Part shown: positions 1 through 4,775 of the stretch, piece by piece
How the letters are laid out: every line of letters begins with the position of its first letter
Position numbering within the stretch: position 1 is the stretch's first letter
Origin: Chloroflexota bacterium
Lineage (GTDB): Bacteria; Chloroflexota; Anaerolineae; Anaerolineales; Villigracilaceae
Assembly: GCA_021812905.1 (NCBI GenBank)
Contig: JAKAMM010000127.1
Coordinates: forward strand, 1 to 5,748
Reading direction: 5' to 3'
DNA: 5,748 nucleotides
Notes under the pieces: model-generated
Told to the model about the DNA's origin: nothing
Databases searched by the model: none
Seen by the model: only the letters and a program-made list of their open reading frames with translations
Made by a program: the position numbers and the translations under genes

Positions 1-72
1 CACAAGCCCAAACGCCCCAACCGTGACGAGCATAAAAGTGACAATGTAAAAAAGGACTAACAAGATGTCCAT
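1..72 (-). CDS. Second GT2 glycosyltransferase paralog, N-terminal 24 codons only (runs off window)
   Basis: Reading the minus strand from the ATG at 72 gives 24 open codons beginning MDILLVLFYIVTFMLVTVGA. The complete glycosyltransferase at 1546-281 begins MDIVLILFFVVTFMIITVGA, and the DNA matches at about four-fifths of positions by hand alignment. The start lies 9 bp after the stop of the ATP-grasp remnant, the same spacing as between the intact ATP-grasp gene and its glycosyltransferase. Only the first membrane helix is inside the window, so the catalytic domain cannot be judged. The assignment as a GT2 paralog rests on this N-terminal homology and on position. The upstream TAACAGATTCAT has a weaker Shine-Dalgarno than the corresponding TAATAGGTTGAT of the other copy, which suggests dependence on translational coupling. 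Confidence 0.72.
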   Translation of the reverse strand, partial: MDILLVLFYIVTFMLVTVGAFGLV

Positions 73-196
73 ATGAATCTGTTATAAGATGGTCAGAACA
101 GCCTCGAGTGTTTCGGGCGTATGTCGGATATTGGCACCAAGAAGGACATTGATCTCCATCACCAGCGGCTCGCCATCCTTCCGGTGGGAGGTGTGT
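1..196. repeat. Diverged direct duplicate of the ATP-grasp-tail/GT2-start junction (copy 1)
   Basis: Positions 1-196 align without gaps to 1475-1670. By hand count about 57 of 72 bases match in the glycosyltransferase part, 6 of 9 in the spacer and 85 of 115 in the ATP-grasp part. The identity fades after about 190. Both halves keep reading frame, so the duplication is old and at least partly under selection. The left boundary is outside the window. Confidence 0.8.
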
Positions 197-297
197 AATG
201 ATCTATTGTTAGCGACCTCACAGATCGCCAAAAAAACAGAAAGGAAGACATCGATATGGTTTATTCTGCATGGATTCTTGTTATTCTTTCCTTCCAT
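82..297 (-). pseudogene. ATP-grasp ligase remnant: C-terminal tail only, possibly still translated
   Basis: The last 34 residues of this 71-codon reading frame (about 196 to 82) align without gaps to the end of the intact ATP-grasp protein, with 22 of 34 identical by hand. RKDG, EIN, GANIRH and the final DAVL/EAVL pattern are shared. The Mg-binding E and N of the EIN motif remain, but the following Arg of EINARFG is lost (EINVLLG). Everything upstream of about 197 is unrelated: the pre-ATP-grasp domain, the ATP-binding loop and the hinge are missing, so it cannot be an active ligase. The first 37 codons, with a hydrophobic stretch (HIDVFLSVFLAI), match nothing I recognise. The frame opens at an ATG at 297 that overlaps the end of the upstream glycosyltransferase by 17 bp, so translation by coupling is possible. 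It could be a decayed gene or a short coupling leader for the next gene. Confidence 0.7.
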
Positions 298-1546
298 TTT
301 TCGACAAGGGTTTCCCGGAGATTACCCCAGTCCGTTCAAATTTATTCCATTTCGCATCTGTTCCCCACAGCTCGAGAATGATGGCCCAGATTGTAATCAC
401 ATCCATCATCAAGGAATAAGGCACCCAAAGCGGGATGACGTAGAAGTATTTCAAATCCTCCCAGGCCTTGTCGAGAACGATGGAAAAAAACACTGTGAAC
501 AACGCCCCGCCTAAACCGAGCCAAAGGATGAGGCTGAGTATTCCCAATTGAATGGGACTTAAGCCTGCGACGACTAATAAGATCAATAGGTAGATAATCA
601 ATAATTGCAGAATGGGATTAATCACCATATTAAAGAAATTAAGTGGCAGATACAAGCCCAGTCTGCCATACTTGAAATTAAAGAACATATCCCGGTGGAG
701 TCTGACCGTTTGAAGCAGACCGCGCGCCCAACGAACCCGCTGTTTCCAAAGCATTTTAACCGTCGAAGGTACTTCAGCGCGCACAATGGCCCGCGGTGCA
801 AAGTTCACCTGGTACCCGGCGCGGTGGATACGCCAGGTCAGTTCCAGGTCCTCGCCGATGAACCCTTTAACAAAGGGTTCAGCTTCGGCACCTAACCGCG
901 TAAAAGGCCATTTTAGAACTGAACGCCGGAAAGCGCCGCAATTCCCCGACACGATCGGCAGGCAATTGATCTCTGCCAAAGCCCGGCGCACGAACCCAGT
1001 CCCTACATGATTTTGCAAACTCTGCAATTTTGTTAGTGGTCTATCCATATTCGCTGGATGATCATTGCCGCACACCGCCCCCACCTTTGTGCTGGTGAAA
1101 CCAGCCAACATCTCACGGATGGTAGAGCGGGTGAAAAGCCCATCGGCATCCACAAAAAACAGGATCTCTCCTTTTGCCAATTGGAAGCCGAGGTTCAAGG
1201 CGGAGGCTTTCCCGCTGTTGGGTTGGGTCATCACCCGCACCCGCGGCGGATTCTCAGACCGCCGCATGACCGTGAATGTCCGATCAGTAGATCCATCGTC
1301 TATCAGGATGATCTCAAAGTTTGGATAGTCTGAGGACTGGATGGATTTAATACAATTACCGATTACTTTTTCTTCGTTATAAGCCGGGACGATAACAGAT
1401 ACCAGCGGCGTAGCAGTATCAAACACTGGTGCATGGCCCGGCCGTAGCTCGAACATAATCGCCAGAGGATAATATATAAGCGTCAATGCCCCTACCGTGA
1501 TGATCATAAAAGTGACAACGAAAAAAAGGATTAACACAATATCCAT
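281..1546 (-). CDS. Processive GT2 family glycosyltransferase (PgaC/IcaA/NodC-like), membrane
   Basis: This 421-residue family 2 glycosyltransferase resembles the synthases that polymerise beta-linked sugars such as poly-N-acetylglucosamine, chito-oligosaccharide or hyaluronan. One N-terminal membrane helix (about 4-31) precedes a cytoplasmic GT-A domain with VSVIVPAYNEE (49-59), the UDP-binding DDGSTD (83-88), the metal-binding DAD (133-135), the acceptor/base GED (231-233) and the processivity motif QRVRW (269-273). Three more helices follow (about 299-325, 331-358, 366-392). The end, WNKFERTG (400-407), is like the tail of PgaC-type enzymes. The length is normal for the family and all catalytic motifs are intact. 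The start at 1546 is 9 bp after the ATP-grasp stop, with a weak AGG in the gap, so it is probably translationally coupled. The donor sugar cannot be read from sequence. The deacetylase in the same operon makes an N-acetylated hexosamine the natural guess. Confidence 0.92.
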   Translation of the reverse strand: MDIVLILFFVVTFMIITVGALTLIYYPLAIMFELRPGHAPVFDTATPLVSVIVPAYNEEKVIGNCIKSIQSSDYPNFEIILIDDGSTDRTFTVMRRSENPPRVRVMTQPNSGKASALNLGFQLAKGEILFFVDADGLFTRSTIREMLAGFTSTKVGAVCGNDHPANMDRPLTKLQSLQNHVGTGFVRRALAEINCLPIVSGNCGAFRRSVLKWPFTRLGAEAEPFVKGFIGEDLELTWRIHRAGYQVNFAPRAIVRAEVPSTVKMLWKQRVRWARGLLQTVRLHRDMFFNFKYGRLGLYLPLNFFNMVINPILQLLIIYLLILLVVAGLSPIQLGILSLILWLGLGGALFTVFFSIVLDKAWEDLKYFYVIPLWVPYSLMMDVITIWAIILELWGTDAKWNKFERTGVISGKPLSKNGRKE

Positions 1547-1670
1547 ATCAACCTATTATAGAGCGCTCAGAACAGCATCCAGTACTTCGGGAGCGTGCCG
1601 GATATTTGCCCCGAAACGGGCATTGATCTCGAGCACCACCGGCACCCCATCCTTCCGGCGGCGGATGTCA
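1475..1670. repeat. Diverged direct duplicate of the ATP-grasp-tail/GT2-start junction (copy 2)
   Basis: This is the partner of positions 1-196, lying 1474 bp away in the same orientation. Here both genes are complete, so this copy is the better model of the ancestral arrangement. The repeat unit probably spanned at least the ATP-grasp gene and a glycosyltransferase gene. Confidence 0.8.
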
Positions 1671-2407
1671 ATATCCAATGGGCCGAGCAGGCCAACGGTC
1701 CGGGCGGCAGCGGCGGCTAATTCAGCCACGTCAGGGGCGTCCACGCGCTTGACCTGTTTGGCATTACCGACAATTCCCTCCTTCAGTTCCGTTTTTTCCA
1801 AAACGACAACCACTGCCTGGCCGTCCCGGCCCAGGCAAACGTTGGGGGCATAGTCCGTGCCCACAGCGAATTCTTGCAGGATGTAATGGTCGTTCAGCGT
1901 GGCAACTGCCGGCCAGTCCTGTTCGGGGTGCCAGGTCACTTCCCTCCCGCCGCGGCCCACCCGCGGTTTGCTAATGCAAGGCCAGCCGAGCTTGCGGGCC
2001 ACTTCTTCAAGAGAATGCACCTGAGATGGCAATGCGAAACGGGGGACGGCTACCCCGTTGTTAGACAGGGCTGCCGCGGTCAAATACTTGTCATTGGCGG
2101 TGTTCACCGCGTCGGCGGGCGAAACCAGAACCCGCAAACTGTCCTGCCAATTCCAGTCGTTGGCAAAGACCGGTAGTTCCTCGCTGACGGTTGGGATGAT
2201 TAGATCAACCTGCTCACGCGCCGCGATGGCATGAATGGTGGATAAAAAATCCGGGGCGCCGGCGGGAGGGACAGGATAGAACTCAATGCCCACAAGCGCT
2301 AATGTCCGCATATCGGTGCCCACCACACGGTGCTTGCGTTCCAGCAACATGGTTGCCACATTTTTCCCGGCTGGACCTCCTACACCGGTCACCAAAAAAG
2401 TACTCAT
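1556..2407 (-). CDS. ATP-grasp domain ligase (carboxylate-amine/thiol ligase type), short
   Basis: The protein has 283 residues from the ATG at 2407. ATP-grasp enzymes activate a carboxylate as acyl phosphate and join it to an amine or similar nucleophile. The N-terminus is a Rossmann-like pre-ATP-grasp fold (FLVTGVGGPAGKNVA, 4-18; GTDM, 30-33). An ATP-binding Lys is likely at 108 (NDKY), followed by the Gly-rich loop with K147 (SKPRVGRGGRE, 146-156), hinge QEF (178-180), DID (245-247) and Mg-binding E260 and N262 in EINARFG. The order matches CarB/PylC-like ATP-grasp proteins, but 283 residues is short. An in-frame upstream start at 2467 would lie inside the deacetylase gene; 2407 is preferred because of its ribosome binding site and because it begins right at the fold. 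The substrate is unknown. Position between a deacetylase and a glycosyltransferase suggests it acts on a glycan or amino sugar. Confidence 0.88.
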   Translation of the reverse strand: MSTFLVTGVGGPAGKNVATMLLERKHRVVGTDMRTLALVGIEFYPVPPAGAPDFLSTIHAIAAREQVDLIIPTVSEELPVFANDWNWQDSLRVLVSPADAVNTANDKYLTAAALSNNGVAVPRFALPSQVHSLEEVARKLGWPCISKPRVGRGGREVTWHPEQDWPAVATLNDHYILQEFAVGTDYAPNVCLGRDGQAVVVVLEKTELKEGIVGNAKQVKRVDAPDVAELAAAAARTVGLLGPLDIDIRRRKDGVPVVLEINARFGANIRHAPEVLDAVLSAL

Positions 2408-2413
2408 AAACCA

Positions 2414-2419
2414 TCCCTT
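2414..2419 (-). promoter_or_regulatory. Ribosome binding site of the ATP-grasp gene, overlapping the upstream stop codon
   Basis: The minus strand reads TAAGGGATGGTTTATG. The TAA ending the PIG-L gene shares two A residues with an AAGGGA Shine-Dalgarno that lies 6 nt before the ATG at 2407. This fixes the start of the ligase at 2407 and implies tight translational coupling of the two genes. Confidence 0.7.
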
Positions 2420-3386
2420 ATATTGCCGAAACCATGCGAGCCACCTCAAATCCTTCGGCAAAATCACATTTGGCTTGCGCCCCGCGAAAGGCGAGCCGGC
2501 CGCGGATCACTTCGGGCTTCATATAAGGTTTCTTGCGCTGGCCCCAATGTTGACGAATGGACTCGATTTTTACATCCACGTATTTGTTAACGTCAATAAA
2601 ATAAGTTGGGTGGAAATCTTGCGTAGCCGACGGACTTTCGTAGCAAAGGATGGTGGTGCGGGAATGGCGAGCCGCTCGCAGGGTCGCTTCATAAACGGTT
2701 TGATGATCCTGGTGGATATCATGGATGGAATGAGTGAAGATTATATCGGGCTGCACCTTTGTGATTATTTCCTCGATTGCTCTTATGATCTTTACAACAT
2801 CTTTTGAAAGATAAGCATCGCTAAAATCCAGCACTTGTACATTATCCAGGCCCAGGAACTCGGCGCTGCGCGCCGCTTCGATGGGTCTTGTATCGCTGTC
2901 CCCCCCCTTTTCGCCCCGTGTCATCACTATCCCAGAGATGAAATAGCCTGCGTCACGCATTTTTGCAAGCGCCGCCCCAGCGGCAATTTCAATATCATCG
3001 GGGTGGGCACCGACTGCGAGCACGCGGCCGATCCGTTTGGTGGGCCGGATGACCATCTTGCTGGCAAAAAGCATCAGGATCAACACGCTTTGCACCAAAA
3101 TTCCAGAGAACTGGGCGATATTATCAATATCAGGTGGCAAAAAAAACGATCTTTGATCCCCATAGAATAGTTCTATCAGGTGGAATAAATTAAGCAATGC
3201 AAATAAAAGGCTGATTACGATAACTACGTAAAAAAATATGGGTGAATTTTGCGTCGTTATGTAAAGGTCCCTTTTACGGTCCAATGCATAAACTGTTACG
3301 CCAATAAAGGACAGTGTTGTAATGATGTAACCAATCAGTGAGATGTCCATATGCGGCATCGCTTTTATCCCATTCTGGAGAAACAA
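2418..3386 (-). CDS. PIG-L/LmbE family de-N-acetylase with three-helix membrane anchor
   Basis: The 322-residue protein has two parts. Residues 1-115 hold three hydrophobic helices (about 15-35, 49-72, 92-109). Residues 120-322 are a PIG-L/LmbE domain, the family of zinc-dependent enzymes that remove acetyl from N-acetylglucosaminyl groups (PIG-L, MshB, BshB). The zinc/catalytic motif AHPDD (127-131) is present, followed by RGEKGGD (157-163) and the second motif HDIHQDH (222-228), so the expected ligands H128, D131 and H225 are kept. Most bacterial members are soluble proteins of 220-270 residues; the helical anchor makes this one a membrane-face enzyme. Topology is unresolved. The frame opens with TTG at 3386, which has a good AGGA at 8-nt spacing; ATGs at 3359 and 3350 are alternatives. 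It is the first gene of the operon with the ATP-grasp and glycosyltransferase genes. Confidence 0.88.
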   Translation of the reverse strand: MFLQNGIKAMPHMDISLIGYIITTLSFIGVTVYALDRKRDLYITTQNSPIFFYVVIVISLLFALLNLFHLIELFYGDQRSFFLPPDIDNIAQFSGILVQSVLILMLFASKMVIRPTKRIGRVLAVGAHPDDIEIAAGAALAKMRDAGYFISGIVMTRGEKGGDSDTRPIEAARSAEFLGLDNVQVLDFSDAYLSKDVVKIIRAIEEIITKVQPDIIFTHSIHDIHQDHQTVYEATLRAARHSRTTILCYESPSATQDFHPTYFIDVNKYVDVKIESIRQHWGQRKKPYMKPEVIRGRLAFRGAQAKCDFAEGFEVARMVSAI

Positions 3387-3394
3387 GTATGTTT

Positions 3395-3398
3395 TCCT
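3395..3398 (-). promoter_or_regulatory. Ribosome binding site for the TTG start of the PIG-L gene
   Basis: The minus strand reads CACACAGGAAAACATACTTG. AGGA lies 8 nt upstream of TTG at 3386 and closely resembles the lacZ leader. Neither downstream ATG (3359, 3350) has a comparable site, which is the main argument for the TTG start. Confidence 0.5.
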
Positions 3399-3409
3399 GT
3401 GTGCGCGCT

Positions 3410-3439
3410 ATTATAACAAACATTACCAGCGGTAGCCAA
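3410..3439 (-). promoter_or_regulatory. Putative sigma70-type promoter of the deacetylase/ligase/glycosyltransferase operon
   Basis: A perfect TATAAT (3415-3410) is preceded, after 18 bp, by TTGGCT (3439-3434), a four-of-six match to TTGACA. Transcription would begin near 3403 and leave a leader of about 15-20 nt that contains the AGGA site. The -35 box ends next to the large palindrome that starts at 3441. The prediction rests on sequence match only. Confidence 0.5.
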
Positions 3440-3440
3440 T

Positions 3441-3621
3441 CAATAATGATGGTTCATTGGGAGTTGCCGTGATTTTGTACACGGATGCCACGGATTTCAC
3501 GGAGCCTCACGGAAAAAGCAATAAAAAAATCCGTGTTTTTCCGTGCGCGTAGCGGATCCGTGTAATCTGTGTCCAAAAGATTTTAATCACGGCCATTCCC
3601 AGAGAACCATAATGATTATTG
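3441..3621. repeat. Imperfect palindrome 1 (about 181 bp), CACGGAT-rich, MITE-like or long hairpin
   Basis: The two ends are inverted copies. The left end begins CAATAATGATGGTTC and the right end, reverse-complemented, begins CAATAATCATTATGGTTC. Both continue into a shared TGGGA and GCCGTGATT. Complementarity goes on inward: ACACGGAT at 3479-3486 pairs with ATCCGTGT at 3556-3563, and CACGGAAAAA at 3508-3517 pairs exactly with TTTTTCCGTG at 3536-3545. The loop is A-rich (about 3518-3535). CACGGA/TCCGTG recurs throughout. No open frame of interest lies inside. It may be a non-autonomous mobile element or dispersed repeat, or function as a structured RNA/DNA hairpin. No clear target-site duplication is visible. 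Confidence 0.75.
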
Positions 3622-3625
3622 AGGA

Positions 3626-3800
3626 GGGTGGGCGTCAGTTTTTTGAAAAACCACTAAACACGAAGGAACACAAAGTACACCCAGGCGGGAGGATTTCACG
3701 ATTTTGCGCTCTTTCTTCCTTAACGACCCTCGCGAAGCACCCTGTGAGTTGTGTACTTTGTGATTAGAAAGTTCTTCTACCAAAATTTTGACACCTACCC
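3626..3800. repeat. Imperfect palindrome 2 (about 175 bp), CACAAAG/CACGAAGG type
   Basis: The outer arms are GGGTGGGCGTCA (3626-3637) and TGACACCTACCC (3789-3800), complementary at 10 of 12 positions. The best inner arms are CACAAAGTACAC (3669-3680) and GTGTACTTTGTG (3751-3762), a perfect 12-bp pair. CTAA next to the left inner arm is matched by TTAG beside the right one. An ACACGAAGGA stretch on the left has no partner and looks like an insertion. The element begins only 4 bp after palindrome 1 ends. I recall CACGAAGG/CACAAAG strings as dispersed repeats in environmental bacterial genomes, but that cannot be verified here. Confidence 0.65.
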
Positions 3801-3853
3801 CAAGTTCGCCACGTTCCTGCTCTTTCTCGGACTTTGCTGTACCCTTAACCATG

Positions 3854-3903
3854 AATAGACCTGTTAGGTTTGTGCTTCTCACACAAACTTTACCAGGTCT
3901 ATT
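3854..3903. repeat. Compact inverted repeat with 21-24 nt arms and 5-nt loop (AGACCTG...CAGGTCT)
   Basis: The left arm (3854-3874) starts AATAGACCTGTTAGG and the right arm (3880-3903) ends TTTACCAGGTCTATT. They flank the loop CTTCT and pair along nearly their whole length, with a small bulge in the middle. It lies 73 bp beyond the stop of the ferric-reductase-like gene, so as RNA it could form a 3' hairpin for that transcript. No run of U follows, which argues against a simple intrinsic terminator. A dispersed palindromic repeat (REP-like) is the alternative. Confidence 0.7.
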
Positions 3904-3916
3904 CCTTTTGTACCCA

Positions 3917-3937
3917 CCCCGTTTCTAAATTTCGGGG
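3917..3937 (-). terminator. Weak hairpin after the ferric-reductase-like gene, possible terminator
   Basis: On the minus strand CCCCG (3937-3933) and CGGGG (3921-3917) can pair around an 11-nt A/T-rich loop, 38 bp after the stop codon at 3976. The stem is short and is followed by TGGGTACAAAAGG rather than a U-tract, so termination here is uncertain. Together with the stronger hairpin just downstream it may protect or end the redox operon transcript. Confidence 0.25.
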
Positions 3938-3975
3938 TTAATCATGTCTGTATTCAACAAGATCGATTCAAGACT

Positions 3976-4752
3976 CTAACTTTGAGCGTTATTCTGCGGC
4001 GCCGCTGGACGAGTCGGCACGTTGTTCTGCAGGGCAACCGGACGCGGCGGAGCAGGCTTCTTCTTAGGAAAGAGTCCCGCAATAATTCTATACAAGGTGA
4101 GAAAGATCAAGCTCCCGCCCAAAGACCAGTATACCGTCTGCGCCCAAGGCAGCGATGTATCGCTGCCGCTGGCCAATCCGTGGAAAAGAGCGATCAGAAA
4201 TGTAAAGAAGCTTGCATAGTGAATAAATCGCCACGTCTTCGGCCCGATAAACTGACGCACATAAAAACTGGCTGACAGGATCACCCACACATAAAAACCA
4301 ATTTGCCCCAAACCCACCCAAACGGGGTGATAACTCGCAGCAGCAAACGGGACAAGGATTTCTGCCAGTTTAAAGTTGATGTAATGATCGCCCAACAAGA
4401 TCAAGGCATGAAAGATCGCAAATGCCAAACCAAGCAAGCTGACATATTCATGAATTGCAAAAGCTGCAGGCGCGCCCGGCCATGAACGGGCGATCTTATT
4501 TGTGATCAGCAAACCCAGCACCATGGAAACCCAAAGCAAGCCGAGCGAGACAAACGCCGCTCCGCGCGAAAGATACCAGTATGCCTTTGGATCGGGACCA
4601 ACCAATGTCTGCGCCAAATTCGGCACCCAGCTTGGCAAGAGCAATAACGCGCCCAAGGTACCCACCCCGACTGCCAATAAAAAACCAACCAGTGATGCGG
4701 TGCTAAGTGACGACTCGTTATAATCCATTTCGTTTGTTTGATTTGTAGCCAC
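3976..4752 (-). CDS. Ferric-reductase-like transmembrane cytochrome b domain protein
   Basis: The 258-residue membrane protein has six predicted helices (about 17-40, 60-84, 100-121, 143-164, 175-195, 204-226). Two helices carry the paired heme ligands of the ferric reductase/NOX/MsrQ fold: H101 and H115 (13 residues between) and H178 and H191 (12 residues between). Such proteins carry electrons across the membrane through two stacked hemes. No FAD- or NAD-binding domain follows, so a partner must supply or accept electrons. After KKK (230-232) the C-terminus is a Pro/Ala/Asn/Gln tail of about 25 residues with an imperfect internal repeat (RPVALQNN, RPAAPQNN). The GTG start at 4752 is chosen because of its ribosome binding site. 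It lies 23 bp after the ApbE-like gene and is probably co-transcribed with it, which suggests a flavin/heme electron transfer module. The exact acceptor is unknown. Confidence 0.85.
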   Translation of the reverse strand: MATNQTNEMDYNESSLSTASLVGFLLAVGVGTLGALLLLPSWVPNLAQTLVGPDPKAYWYLSRGAAFVSLGLLWVSMVLGLLITNKIARSWPGAPAAFAIHEYVSLLGLAFAIFHALILLGDHYINFKLAEILVPFAAASYHPVWVGLGQIGFYVWVILSASFYVRQFIGPKTWRFIHYASFFTFLIALFHGLASGSDTSLPWAQTVYWSLGGSLIFLTLYRIIAGLFPKKKPAPPRPVALQNNVPTRPAAPQNNAQS

Positions 4753-4758
4753 AATAAT

Positions 4759-4766
4759 TCCTTTCC
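4759..4766 (-). promoter_or_regulatory. Ribosome binding site that supports the GTG start of the ferric-reductase-like gene
   Basis: The minus strand reads GGAAAGGAATTATTGTG. The AAGGA core is 6 nt before GTG at 4752, an ordinary spacing. The next in-frame ATG is codon 9 and has no such site, so the GTG is preferred. Confidence 0.6.
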
Positions 4767-4775
4767 AAATAATGT

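Noticed and set aside
89..514. 141-codon open frame on the plus strand
   Set aside because: It is antisense to the GT2 C-terminus and the ATP-grasp remnant. Its similarity to the plus-strand frame at 1497-1853 only mirrors the duplicated minus-strand genes.
2408..2467. Upstream start of the ATP-grasp gene at 2467
   Set aside because: The extra 20 residues overlap the deacetylase gene, lack family similarity and have no ribosome site, while 2407 has AAGGGA at 6 nt and begins at the Rossmann-like fold.
2286..2807. 173-codon open frame on the plus strand
   Set aside because: It lies antisense across the ATP-grasp start and the PIG-L catalytic region, both with clear family motifs; the translation has no recognisable domain.
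3479..3570. Possible CRISPR or short tandem array from recurrent CACGGAT units
   Set aside because: The units are irregularly spaced, occur in both orientations and build one palindrome; there are no equal-length spacers.
3543..3767. 74-codon plus-strand frame in the intergenic region
   Set aside because: It crosses the right half of palindrome 1 and most of palindrome 2; the composition follows the repeats and no credible start site is present.
3616..3882. 88-codon minus-strand frame in the intergenic region
   Set aside because: It is made almost wholly of palindrome 2 and part of the hairpin at 3854-3903, with a Lys/Glu/Ser-rich low-complexity translation and no homology I recognise.
3387..3975. 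tRNA or other known structured RNA gene in the intergenic gap
   Set aside because: No cloverleaf, TTCGA-type T-loop or familiar riboswitch core was found; the structure is accounted for by the three palindromes.
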